Shown here: in pieces, positions 42,766 to 51,900 of the stretch
Layout: each line of letters opens with the position of its first letter
Position numbering within the stretch: the stretch's first letter is position 1
Source of the DNA: Spartobacteria bacterium LR76
Lineage (GTDB): Bacteria > Verrucomicrobiota > Verrucomicrobiia > Chthoniobacterales > Terrimicrobiaceae
NCBI GenBank assembly: GCA_003054655.1
Contig: QAYZ01000014.1
Span: forward strand, 372,001 to 436,000
Direction: 5' to 3'
DNA length: 64,000 nt
Program-made: the position numbers and the translations under genes
The notes under the pieces: generated by a model
The model's database searches: none
The model's input: the letters and a program-made list of their open reading frames with translations, nothing else
What the model was told of the DNA's origin: nothing

Positions 42766-45603
42766 TCAGTTTTCAACGATACGAGCTTTACCCCATAGTC
42801 CGCGGTCCCCGGAGTTGTCCGAGGTGCCGTTCCAAACCAGTTGAGCCGAGCGGGCTTTGCCGTCGTCGCTGTAATCGATAGCGATGTCGAAAAGAATCTC
42901 CATGTCCGGATTTGGCTCGATGCCCAGGGCCTTCCACGGGATCATCGCCTCGAGGACATACCCGTCGCCGGTAACATCCTTCACCGCCAGTACCTGGCAC
43001 ATCTTGCTATCTTCCGGATGATCGACGATGTGAATCCGGGCCGGCTCGCTTGCGCCAATCAGTATCTGACGGTCGCTGAAGATCATCGTTCCAGGCGTTG
43101 AGATTTCCTTGGCCCCGATGAAAAGCTCCACACCATCGGCACCCCACATTCCTTTGTCATCGCGCAGGTTTTTTAGTGGCGTCGGATCCTTCACCTGGAT
43201 CAGGAAATAGAGATTCGAGTCATCCCAGCACATGCGGAAGTCTCCACGCAGGTTGGGGTTTGTCTTTCCCATCATCTGTCGGCTGGACTCGATGGGCTCG
43301 CCGGGCACCCCCGGCCAGTTGTTGGTTGTGCCATCGATCTGAATGCCGGGAAGCGCCCGCGGTATCGCGATCTTCTTTCCGGCCTGCGTGCCAGCTTTTC
43401 CGTTGAAGCGCGGATCCTCGTAGGCATACGGCTTTTCCTTGCCGAGCATTACATCGTAGATGCGTGCATTGGTCTCGCGGCACGCGGCGACCAGTTCCTC
43501 GTAGGGTCGATCTGTCACATCGACCAGCCCGGTGTTGTTGCCCTCGCCATTGAAACCCTGGAAGAATCGTCCGGAGATCGCCTGATCCGTGTAGATGAAC
43601 CATTCCACCCCGACGACAAAAGGCAGCGCGGCTGACTGCTCGACATAGTTGCGATAGGCGGCGCCGCGTTCCTTTTGATCGGCGACCTCCTTGGTTGAGC
43701 CGAGACCGCGATCCGAGCAGCTGAAGTACCATTCACTCAGGATGAGCGGCTTGCCTCCGCTCCATTCATTGACCTTTTTAAGAAAGCTCTCCTCGATGGC
43801 GTAGGTATAGTAGTTGACGCTGATGACATCGAGATGCTTGCTGGCGATGCGAACCAAATCCTCGTTGTTCGCCGTGTGCGGAGTCCATCGGCTGCCGATC
43901 AGCAAGTGATTGGGGTCAAACTTGCGAAAGGTTTTTTCCACCAGCGAATAATAAGTCTCCAGGTAAAGGCGGTAGAACTCCCGCATGTCGGCCGCAGCCA
44001 CGTCGTTGCGGATGAAAAGAGGCTCGTCCTTGAGAGCATCAAAGCTGGCGAAAGGATTGGCAGGTCCCCAGGCCGAGTTAAACTTTTCGATGGTGCTGTA
44101 TTTTTCCTGGAGCATTGAAACCAGCTTTGCCTTGGCTGGCGACTGGCTGGATTTCAGCCTGGGAATGACCTTGGGGAGATTTTCAAGATGCTGCTCGTTT
44201 CCCAGGAAGTAGCCGATCAGCAGCGGGTCATTGGCGCGTGGGGTCACTTTCTTTGCAAATGCCGTCTCAAGAGCTGCCTCCACTCCTGGGGCAAAAGGGT
44301 CCATCAACTCGGCTGCGCCCAGGTTCTCCGGCAGAACAGGGATGGCATCCCTTTTGCCCAAAGGTAAAAAGCCAACTCCCGGAAAATTGCGCGAGCGCAT
44401 GGCTTCCGTGTTGGCTGAGAACGCCCCGGCACTGTTAAACCCCCACATCTTCAGCCGGGGAATGATCTGCGCGGTCCAGTCCTCAAGAGTGAAGGGCTTT
44501 TTGAATTTCCTGATCCAATTTGCCGCAAAAAAAGACATGATGCCCATCGAAGGTTTTCCGTCGCGCCAGGCGGTGGCAAACTCGCCTGTTGGCTCAGGCA
44601 GCCATTCAAAGATCTTTTCGCGACCCTTGACGAGGGTGTGGTCATCGGTGCTGGAAATGCCGCACACGCCCAGGTGAAAAAACGCGTTGCCCTCGGGGGT
44701 GACGAGTATCTGCCGGTCACCGACTTTTTGGACGTGAAAGAAACCCGTCTTGCTGAGGTGAAGCTGCTCGCCGCTTCCCGCCAGACCACCGTAGATATCC
44801 TGATCGCCTGGGGGAACGAATGCAGCCAGGGCGAGAGCTTCCTTCGCCGCATCTGCCTCCAGTTCCTCGTCGCGCGTGACCTTGCTTGCGAACTCCTTCC
44901 TCGCACTCTGGCCATATCGATCGATGAGAAACTTCCGAGGTTCATCCGAGTTCACTTTCGCGCTTTCCGTACTTCCGTCGAAGGGGCCAACTTCCAGAAG
45001 GAAGGTCGATTTCCCAGGGTTTGTTGCAAAGGTAAAGTTCAGGATGTACATGAAAACGGGCCAGTTGAACGCCCGGTTGTCCTGCACCTGTTGATAATCA
45101 GCGGGAGTCTTGATGGAGAACCCGTCGCCCATCGCGTCGAGGAGATTGAACTGCTTTGCCGTACCTTGTGCGATGATCTGCTTGTCAAAAGTCTCGGGGA
45201 AGGGCTGCAACGCTGCGGAGCCAATGGAAAACTTTCCGCCTTGCTTGAAATTTACCGGGATCTTCGTCGCAAAGGTAAACCCGAGCGCGTTCGTCGGCAC
45301 GCCGGAAAAGGAGCACGCGATGGTTCCATTCCCTCGGGATAGATCCATGGTGAATTCTCCTCCGCTCGGATAACGGGCGACGATCTTTTCGGTTCCCTCG
45401 AGTTCCACCGATGGCTTCTCTCCCTTATAATCGGTCGGTCCCATTCTGAGACCCGGCACGGGCAGGGTGAATTTCCCCATAGACCCGGCATCGATGACCA
45501 CTCCTTCCGCCGAAGCGGACAAAGTGACTTTGGTATCGCTGGCGACTGCGGGAAGGGAAAAGAAAAGGAGACAGGCAAGGGAAAACGTTAGCGCTGGTTT
45601 CAT
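42766..45603 (-). CDS. Secreted GH50/GH42-like glycoside hydrolase with N-terminal beta-sandwich and C-terminal CBM9-like domain
   Basis: The 945-residue protein has a signal peptide (LTFSLACLLFFSLPAVASD). Domain 1 (about 30-208) is a beta-sandwich also encoded alone at 47637-48290. The catalytic region starts near 285 (VTPEGNAFFHLGVCGISST) and is a clan GH-A barrel most like GH50 beta-agarases: acid/base Glu470 in LIGYFLGNEQH and nucleophile Glu624 in PLILSEWYF, before WFIYTDQAISGRFFQGFNGE. The C-terminal 200 residues (IDGTTNNWPG, WDDSNLYFLIQVKD, YVLEAMIPWKALGIEP) form a CBM9-like sugar-binding domain. It is exported and cuts a polysaccharide of unknown type. It lies between the PEP-CTERM gene (204 bp) and the esterase gene (18 bp). 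Confidence 0.75.
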   Translation of the reverse strand: MKPALTFSLACLLFFSLPAVASDTKVTLSASAEGVVIDAGSMGKFTLPVPGLRMGPTDYKGEKPSVELEGTEKIVARYPSGGEFTMDLSRGNGTIACSFSGVPTNALGFTFATKIPVNFKQGGKFSIGSAALQPFPETFDKQIIAQGTAKQFNLLDAMGDGFSIKTPADYQQVQDNRAFNWPVFMYILNFTFATNPGKSTFLLEVGPFDGSTESAKVNSDEPRKFLIDRYGQSARKEFASKVTRDEELEADAAKEALALAAFVPPGDQDIYGGLAGSGEQLHLSKTGFFHVQKVGDRQILVTPEGNAFFHLGVCGISSTDDHTLVKGREKIFEWLPEPTGEFATAWRDGKPSMGIMSFFAANWIRKFKKPFTLEDWTAQIIPRLKMWGFNSAGAFSANTEAMRSRNFPGVGFLPLGKRDAIPVLPENLGAAELMDPFAPGVEAALETAFAKKVTPRANDPLLIGYFLGNEQHLENLPKVIPRLKSSQSPAKAKLVSMLQEKYSTIEKFNSAWGPANPFASFDALKDEPLFIRNDVAAADMREFYRLYLETYYSLVEKTFRKFDPNHLLIGSRWTPHTANNEDLVRIASKHLDVISVNYYTYAIEESFLKKVNEWSGGKPLILSEWYFSCSDRGLGSTKEVADQKERGAAYRNYVEQSAALPFVVGVEWFIYTDQAISGRFFQGFNGEGNNTGLVDVTDRPYEELVAACRETNARIYDVMLGKEKPYAYEDPRFNGKAGTQAGKKIAIPRALPGIQIDGTTNNWPGVPGEPIESSRQMMGKTNPNLRGDFRMCWDDSNLYFLIQVKDPTPLKNLRDDKGMWGADGVELFIGAKEISTPGTMIFSDRQILIGASEPARIHIVDHPEDSKMCQVLAVKDVTGDGYVLEAMIPWKALGIEPNPDMEILFDIAIDYSDDGKARSAQLVWNGTSDNSGDRGLWGKARIVEN

Positions 45604-45770
45604 GGGATTTTTCTAGGGGATGAATGATCTCTGCCCGGGCGCGCTGATGGTCTTTGCCGCCCGGTCGTCGGAGGGAGGGAGTTGGAGGCCGTCTGCACTG
45701 CGGCCTCCCCGGGATCAGGCACCTCAGGGAAGTGGTAAGTGAGCAGAACGTCTCTATGAAAGAACATTAT

Positions 45771-45793
45771 ATCCCGGTTTTTTGGTCCGGGAT
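45771..45793 (-). terminator. Stem-loop after the PATR/PEP-CTERM gene
   Basis: ATCCCGG (45771-45777) and CCGGGAT (45787-45793) pair perfectly around a nine-base loop, 15 bp after the stop codon of the minus-strand gene. The T-run is inside the loop, so it may be an RNA-stabilising or partial-termination hairpin that raises the first gene over the GH50-like gene. Confidence 0.5.
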
Positions 45794-45807
45794 CCATGCT
45801 GGCTGAA

Positions 45808-47550
45808 CTACGCGATGCGTTTGTTGCGGCGTGAGCGTAGCACCAGGAACAAGCCCGCTCCAATCAACAACGCGGTTGTCGAAGGCTCCGGAATTACGAC
45901 CAGGTTCAGCCCGCTCGCCTGAAAGTACGCTGATTTTCCGCCGCCCAGGTCATAGGCATTGGAAATACCGATATTGGAGACATTGGTCAGGCTGACCGTG
46001 GCGGAGCCATTGATGAGCGCATAAGTGCCCGAGGCTGTCGCGGAGGAAAGCCCGACGAGATCCGCCACGCTGAAGCCGCCGAAGGTCACGGAAGCCCCGT
46101 TCACGGTCAGGGTGTTTGTCAGGCTGAAGACAAACTTCGCGCCGGACTGCAAGGCAAGGGAGCCGCCGATTGTCCCATCGCCACCGATGGATGCTCCCGA
46201 GTTGACCGTGACAGCGCCTGTTGCGGCGGAACTGTCTCCTTCAATGAGCAGCGTTCCGGCTGAGACTGTTGTCGTGCCATTATAGGTGTTCGTGCCGGTG
46301 AGGACCCATTTTCCGTTTCCCGCCTTGATCAGGTTTAGCGTAGTGGCTGATCCATTGGTGATGGCTCCGATGGAATTTGATGCCGTGCTGCTGCCCTGAA
46401 GCGTGAAGTTTTTGACTCCGCTGCTTGCGCCGGCAATCCCGTTGCTGACGATCAGCGCCCCACTGCCGTCGGCCTGCAGGGCGGAGGCGGAGGAGTTGAT
46501 CTGGAACGTCTTGGCTGTGGTTTCGCCGGAACCATTGTAGATCAGGCTGCCGCTGTCCGCCGGCAGGCTGCCTAGCTTGATGGATCCGCTTCCGAGGTTG
46601 GTATTGATGGAGCCCACTTTAATGGCTCCGCCGCGGATGACGGTGCCTCCGCTTGAGGTATTGGTTCCGGTGAGTGTGAGCGTTGTTGTCCCCGTTTTTG
46701 TCACGCCTGACGATGCGCCGACTCCTGTGATATTGTTTGCAAACGTATAGTCTGAAGTCTGGGCGAAGGTCAGCACCGTGCTGTTGTCATTCAGATTCAC
46801 TGCGCCCGTGCCCAGTGAGCCTGCGGTGCCTCCCAACGTGAGCGAGCCGCGTACGTCCGTGGTGCCGGAGTAGGTGTTGGCACCGGTGATGGTTTTGGCT
46901 CCTCCACCCCAGATCCAGAGATTGGCCGTTCCACTGATGACCCCGTTCAGGGTCAACGCACCGCGGGAAACCATGATCTGCTGATTGCCGGAGACCGCGA
47001 GGTTCGCGTTCATCGTCACGTAGGGCAGATTCGAACTGCTCACCGAGCCGACATCGATCAGGAAATTTCCCACCGTCCCTGCTCCGGCAGACGACCCGTA
47101 GCTCGTACTGGTGCCGCTCAGCGTGATGGTCTGTCCGCCCACCGTCGAGCCAATGGTGATGATGTTTGCGCTATTGGTATTCGCGTAGTTGAAGAAAAGC
47201 GTGTTTCCCGTCTGGTTTCCATTGAGGCTGACGGTGAATGGTGAGGTCACGGTGGATCCCCCCGCCACGAAGACGAGATTGTCAGTGGCTGAGGTGCTGG
47301 TTTGAAACGCTCCGCCGCCTCCGCCGGTGGAATCGGTGTTCCAGAAATTGCTTGTGCCCCAGGTTCCCGTCGGCACATCACCCGCTCCCGCCGTCGTACC
47401 ATTCGTGTCCCAATAAAGATTCGTCGCCGATGCGGAAGCCATCGCAACTGCCAGTGCGGCCAGGGTGCTGAGTACCGGTTTCGTCTGCGCGAGGGGAGCA
47501 CCGCTGTGTCCGGTGCATGACTTTTTGGCGGTGGATAAGGTGGTGTTCAT
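45808..47550 (-). CDS. PATR-repeat PEP-CTERM surface protein
   Basis: The 580-residue protein has a long signal region (KPVLSTLAALAVAMASASA), repeated autotransporter-associated beta-strand units (KTITGANTYSGTTDVRGSLT, TTLTLTGTNTSSGGTVIRGG, GKWVLTGTNTYNGTTTVSAG) and a C-terminus VIPEPSTTALLIGAGLFLV with a basic tail RSRRNKR. It should form a beta-helix fibre sorted by an exosortase; no autotransporter barrel is present. A GTTAACTGG operator lies 78 bp upstream of the ATG at 47550, and CAACCTCCC lies nine bases before the ATG. Composition is very rich in Gly, Thr and Ser. It is the first gene of the series leading to the GH50-like enzyme and esterase, perhaps holding the polysaccharide near them. 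Confidence 0.85.
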   Translation of the reverse strand: MNTTLSTAKKSCTGHSGAPLAQTKPVLSTLAALAVAMASASATNLYWDTNGTTAGAGDVPTGTWGTSNFWNTDSTGGGGGAFQTSTSATDNLVFVAGGSTVTSPFTVSLNGNQTGNTLFFNYANTNSANIITIGSTVGGQTITLSGTSTSYGSSAGAGTVGNFLIDVGSVSSSNLPYVTMNANLAVSGNQQIMVSRGALTLNGVISGTANLWIWGGGAKTITGANTYSGTTDVRGSLTLGGTAGSLGTGAVNLNDNSTVLTFAQTSDYTFANNITGVGASSGVTKTGTTTLTLTGTNTSSGGTVIRGGAIKVGSINTNLGSGSIKLGSLPADSGSLIYNGSGETTAKTFQINSSASALQADGSGALIVSNGIAGASSGVKNFTLQGSSTASNSIGAITNGSATTLNLIKAGNGKWVLTGTNTYNGTTTVSAGTLLIEGDSSAATGAVTVNSGASIGGDGTIGGSLALQSGAKFVFSLTNTLTVNGASVTFGGFSVADLVGLSSATASGTYALINGSATVSLTNVSNIGISNAYDLGGGKSAYFQASGLNLVVIPEPSTTALLIGAGLFLVLRSRRNKRIA

Positions 47551-47559
47551 CGAATGCGA

Positions 47560-47568
47560 GGGAGGTTG
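47560..47568 (-). promoter_or_regulatory. CAACCTCCC leader motif
   Basis: Second copy of the nine-base leader word, nine bases before the ATG at 47550; see 11411-11419. Confidence 0.3.
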
Positions 47569-47622
47569 GGGTTGCTAGGGTTACCAACTAGGCCTCTCCT
47601 CGCGATGCGACAAGGTGCGTGG

Positions 47623-47637
47623 CGCTTACCAGTTAAC
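47623..47637 (-). promoter_or_regulatory. Operator site 1 (GTTAACTGGTAAGCG)
   Basis: First of five sites sharing GTTAACTGG plus a WWANCR tail. It lies 78 bp (from the core) before the ATG of the PATR/PEP-CTERM gene and points toward it. It overlaps the stop codon of the upstream small secreted protein gene. Confidence 0.7.
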
Positions 47638-48290
47638 TAGAGGGTCATCGTTGTCGGCTGGATCTTAATCTGGAAGGAACCAGCAACAGGGGGAGTTTTG
47701 AAAAGCACCTTGCTCTTGAAAGAGAAGCCATTCATTCCCCCATTGCGATAATCGACCAATCCCTGCCAGTCTGCCGGCATATCGAGCGAAACCGCATCTC
47801 CCGTGGGGGCGGCAAAGACAAACACTCCTTTAGCTCCGTCGACCAGATTCGGCGAGCCGGAAATGTCGGGAAAGGTTTTCGGAGTCTGATTGCCGAAGGC
47901 GTAGCGACCTCCCAGCACGAACTCTGTGCGGATGAACATCGAGAAAAACAACCCGGCGGCATCGGCCGGAAGATTTCCATATGTGCAGGTGACCTCTCCG
48001 GGCGCGCTGACTTCATACCGGAACGTGGCCCCAGATTTGAATGAGACTGACACCTCGGTCTCGGTGCTGCTTGTGATCTCGGGTTTTTCCCGTTCGGAGG
48101 CCGGTTTGCCCTGGATGATCAACTGAGGCAGTTCCATCGTGATCGACCCAAGCGCCGTTTCCATGTGCAAGCCGATCTTTGTCGGATTCGCCTTGGGATT
48201 ATCATTGAACGTCGAGAGGGCGATATCGTCGGCGGCCAGGCGGGTCATGGCTGCCGCACACAACAGGATGGAAGCGAGGAGGAGTTTCAT
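47637..48290 (-). CDS. Small secreted beta-sandwich protein (stand-alone homologue of the GH50-like N-terminal domain)
   Basis: The 217-residue product has a signal peptide (MKLLLASILLCAAAMTRLAA) and no catalytic motif. It aligns by eye over nearly its full length with residues about 35-208 of the GH50-like enzyme at 42766-45603: SAPGEVTCTYGNLPADAAGL against RGNGTIACSFSGVPTNALGF, FVLGGRYAFG against FKQGGKFSIG, and SLDMPADWQGLVDYR against SIKTPADYQQVQDNR. So it is a free copy of that domain, probably for polysaccharide binding. It follows pseudopilin gene D by 10 bp as the last gene of cassette 2, suggesting it is exported or displayed together with the pseudopilus. The ATG at 48290 is chosen for the signal peptide. 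Confidence 0.65.
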   Translation of the reverse strand: MKLLLASILLCAAAMTRLAADDIALSTFNDNPKANPTKIGLHMETALGSITMELPQLIIQGKPASEREKPEITSSTETEVSVSFKSGATFRYEVSAPGEVTCTYGNLPADAAGLFFSMFIRTEFVLGGRYAFGNQTPKTFPDISGSPNLVDGAKGVFVFAAPTGDAVSLDMPADWQGLVDYRNGGMNGFSFKSKVLFKTPPVAGSFQIKIQPTTMTL

Positions 48291-48300
48291 AATCTGGAAT

Positions 48301-48939
48301 TCATGGACGGAATATTTGGACACGGCCAGTAAGAGGATCGATTTGCAGAGTGGCAAAGTTGGCACCTTGGGCGACGGAACGGTCGCCCTCCATCACCAAC
48401 GTCAGAAAGCTGTTGTTCCTGGAAAGCGGATCGTTTCCGGAGGCCGGAATCGCCGAACCATCGGGCTTGAAACGCAAGGCGACAAAGGGCGGGTTTCCAT
48501 AACCCCCGACGCGGACCGGCGATGTCTGACTGGTCATGGTCAGCATGCCGGATTGGGTGGTGTCCGAGGAAAAGATGACAGGGCTGGAAAGATACCGGGG
48601 GCGCGTGAGAGGATTCGCCGATGCGCCATCGATCACGTAGGCCTGAACGGCCCGCCAGACCTTGGGCGAGGCGGATGGTGATTCATTGAAGTCCGGGAGC
48701 TGAAAAAATCTCACCTCCACCGGAAGGTTGCGCGAGATTGCCATCTGTCGGGCGTAGCCGAGGAGATCGCTGACGGCCAGGCTTTCCGATCCCAGCTTGG
48801 AAGCCCGGAGAGTGCCGATCATCCCTGGCAATGTCAGTGCAGCCAACAGTGCGACGATGGCCATAACCGTCAGCAACTCGACGAGGCTGAAGGCGCAGGC
48901 GCGTCGATCCCGCATAAAGACGCCGTCGGTTCCGCTCAT
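48301..48939 (-). CDS. Verru_Chthon cassette protein D, copy 2 (GspH/FimT-like pseudopilin)
   Basis: The 212-residue protein has a prepilin N-terminus, ACAFSLVELLTVMAIVALLA, with Ala at -1 and Glu at +5, then a strand-rich domain ending LQIDPLTGRVQIFRP. This end and the segment SRNLPVEVRFFQLPDF correspond to the copy 1 D protein (KNREVEVRFIELKE). Its ATG at 48939 overlaps the stop codon of gene A (ATGA). Here D follows A, whereas in cassette 1 D precedes A, so the two genes have exchanged places while keeping tight coupling. An in-frame ATG at 48915 is an alternative start with a shorter leader. Confidence 0.87.
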   Translation of the reverse strand: MSGTDGVFMRDRRACAFSLVELLTVMAIVALLAALTLPGMIGTLRASKLGSESLAVSDLLGYARQMAISRNLPVEVRFFQLPDFNESPSASPKVWRAVQAYVIDGASANPLTRPRYLSSPVIFSSDTTQSGMLTMTSQTSPVRVGGYGNPPFVALRFKPDGSAIPASGNDPLSRNNSFLTLVMEGDRSVAQGANFATLQIDPLTGRVQIFRP

Positions 48940-51900
48940 GGGGCAAACTCCCTCGCATTAATGACCCGTGTTTTGTAAAGTTTCCCAAGCGCGGTTTGCT
49001 CCCCCGGTTGCGCATAGTCGGGGATGCGCTGGTCGTTTGGATCGATGTAACGCTCGATAATCTCAGCTCCCCGATCCTCGGCTACGACACGATCGACGCC
49101 CTCCCGCCACACAGTAGGGTCGCTCCCCTTGATTTTCTTTAGGCTTTGCGCACGGTAGTGAATTGTAAAGGTGTTCGATTTCGTGGTGAGCCGGGGATAA
49201 ATATCTGCATAGGGTTTTTCTCGGCTGTTGTCTCCGGTGAGCCGCCGGGTATCCCAGTAGGTGGACATGCTGGAGTACGACGGCGCGTCAGATGGCACCA
49301 GATGGATGCTGCAAATCTCGGCCGCCGATCGAAAAATATCGGGATCGACCGTGAGCCCGTAAGCCTTTGGATTAAACCTTCGAGCAAACCCTTCCAGGGT
49401 TTTGTCGGCATCGACGTCTTTACGGAAATAGACGTTCGAAGGTGCCTGACTTGGAGCGCCGGAGGTCTTGTAGGTATCGGCTTTCGCGTCGGGAATGGAA
49501 AGCAGCTTCTCGGACTTCAGGACGGCCCGGACGGCGGTATCCCTTGTCAGGTAGGTGAAGGGAACCATCTGGTAGTTCATATTCACCCGGCCAGCGGTCG
49601 AGAGCGGCTCGCTGATGGCGTAAGGTTCAACCACCGGCATGTGAAAGAGATCCAGAAAGAGGTAATCCGGCGGCTGCCCGGCACTCGATGCGCCCGTGAC
49701 ATCGCGATCCTTGTTCCCTGCATGAAGGCCGGTGGGATCAGGTCGAAAGAGAAGTGTTTGCCACGGTCGATTCGTGAGCACTCCGGTCGGCAGCGAGCCA
49801 AACGTGACCGGGGAGGGAATGAGCCGGTTGGGCGAGAAATATGTCGGCCCGGGATCGACGCCGGATTGGAAGTCGATTCCGAAGTAAGGCTGGTAGGTGC
49901 CCTTGCCAATATCGCCCTCGTCCGCCTTGTTGATGTAGGCTCCGTCCTGCTGGTTGGCGATCCCGTTGTCCCAGTCGCCCACGAGACCGGGTGCCTGAAA
50001 GACCCCGCTGTGAGATGGGACGATCGTGTCCCGTACCGAGCTCCAGCCATATCCGATATAGGGGGATTCGCCGCTCGCATTGGGGTCGGCGCCGTTGATG
50101 GTATACTGGTCGCGGTAGCTAGTGTAAGCAGGGCTGCTGACATTGGCCAGCTTGCCCCCGGTGCCTCCGTAAAACGGATAGTTGTTTCCGGCGCGCAGCA
50201 TGTGGGCAAAGCGCTGGCTAGTATTATTGAAGTATTCATGCGCAGCGAAAAGATTGTCCGAAGGCTTGACCTCCTCGCGCGCGGCAATGAGGCGGATGTC
50301 GCCGGGCGTCGCGACGACGCTGCGGACCACATCCGTCTTTGAAACAAAGGGATACGCGCGATTTCCCCCGTCGATGCGTCCCCCGCCCAGGAACTTGCGG
50401 TAGTTTACGACCGATTTGGTGCTGTCGTTCGAGTTCTTGACCTTGTCTGGAGCAAGGGAGGGCGCCGGGAAGGGGGAACTGCCAGATGAAGGAAAGGTTA
50501 TCGTCACGGTCTGCACCAGCTTCCCGATGACTTTTCCGCTGGAGTCCAGCGCATGGATCTCCACCTTCACGTCGCCTCCCGTGAAGTTGAAGGTCCCATT
50601 TGCCGTCATGTCGCTGGCCTGGCCAGTGTATCCAGTGATCGCGCTGATAAATGGGTAGGAGGAATTTGTCAGCTGACGGAACCCGACAATGCCGCCGAAG
50701 TAGGTGTCGCCAGCCACGCTGAGATCATTGACTCTCCCGGTGAAAGCGCTTGCGGGGAAGCCCATGGAAACCGGATTGCCCGACCCGCTGTCCCACTTGA
50801 ATCCGTCGAGTCCGCTGATTTTAACGGTGAACCACGGCCGGGCTTGCACCAGTCCCAGCGAGGGATCGAAAAACTGGACAAAGAAACCGGCCTGTACGCG
50901 GATCTTGCCGGGTTCGACGCGGGGGATCACGTTTCCCTTTGCATCCGTCGTGTCGGTGGGATTTGTCGTGTTGTCAGCCGTGCCGATAAAGACCAGCGAT
51001 ACGCTCTGCACGGTGGGAAAACGTCCGAACCCTCTCGTATGGGTCGTGGAATCCACGATGGGAATGACCTGTCCGACTCCGCCATTGTAGGCATCGAATT
51101 TCTGTGTGTATTTGCCTGCATCCGTCAGGGTGCTGTCCCGGAGATTTGTGCAGCGGATATAGTCAAACATCTCGGTCAGGATCTGGTTGCGGTCGTTGCC
51201 ATACTTTGCCGCGAATGATCCGCCGAAGCCTGGAATGTCCTGCGACGTCAGGCTCCTCAGATACTCAAGCAGCATGCGATTGCGTCCCAGCCCGTCGACC
51301 GAGGGTGTCGCAGGCAGGTCGGTGGTGGCATCGTTCGGGTCCTGCCGGGTGAAATAATAACGATATGGGACGCCGAGGTCGTTTCGCATGGTGGAGCAGA
51401 AGGCAATCAGCTTGTCAAAGGCCGTACGATGCGTGGCATCATCGGAGGCGCTCAGCGGCCACATGCTGATGCGCGGCTGATTGAAGAGGTTCACGTCCGG
51501 CGCACGACTGCTGGCGGTGAGGAAGAATTTGTTTTGCTCCAGAGTGTCCTGGTTGATGACTGCGGCATTATTTTGTTCACGTTCACCGGATGCCAGGATC
51601 GGCTTGAAGACGATCTCGTCGATGCTTGCGTAAAGGCGGTCGGGGTCCGGGTTGAGAGCCCCCGTGGCTTTTTGCGTGCCGCCTTCCGACCCGCCGCCCG
51701 TGATGCGCGGGGTGATGGAGTAGATCTGATTCGCGGTCAGGTTCTTGAAGACCGTGCTGAGCGATGTCATTGCGGGATGACCGGGGTAGCGCTGGTACTC
51801 ATGCTGGGCAGGCTGATACACGGCCAGGTTAAAGTCATCCGTGCTGTACGCACGAGGCGTATCCGTGAAGACGCCTTCGGAAGAGGTGTTTATGTTCAGT

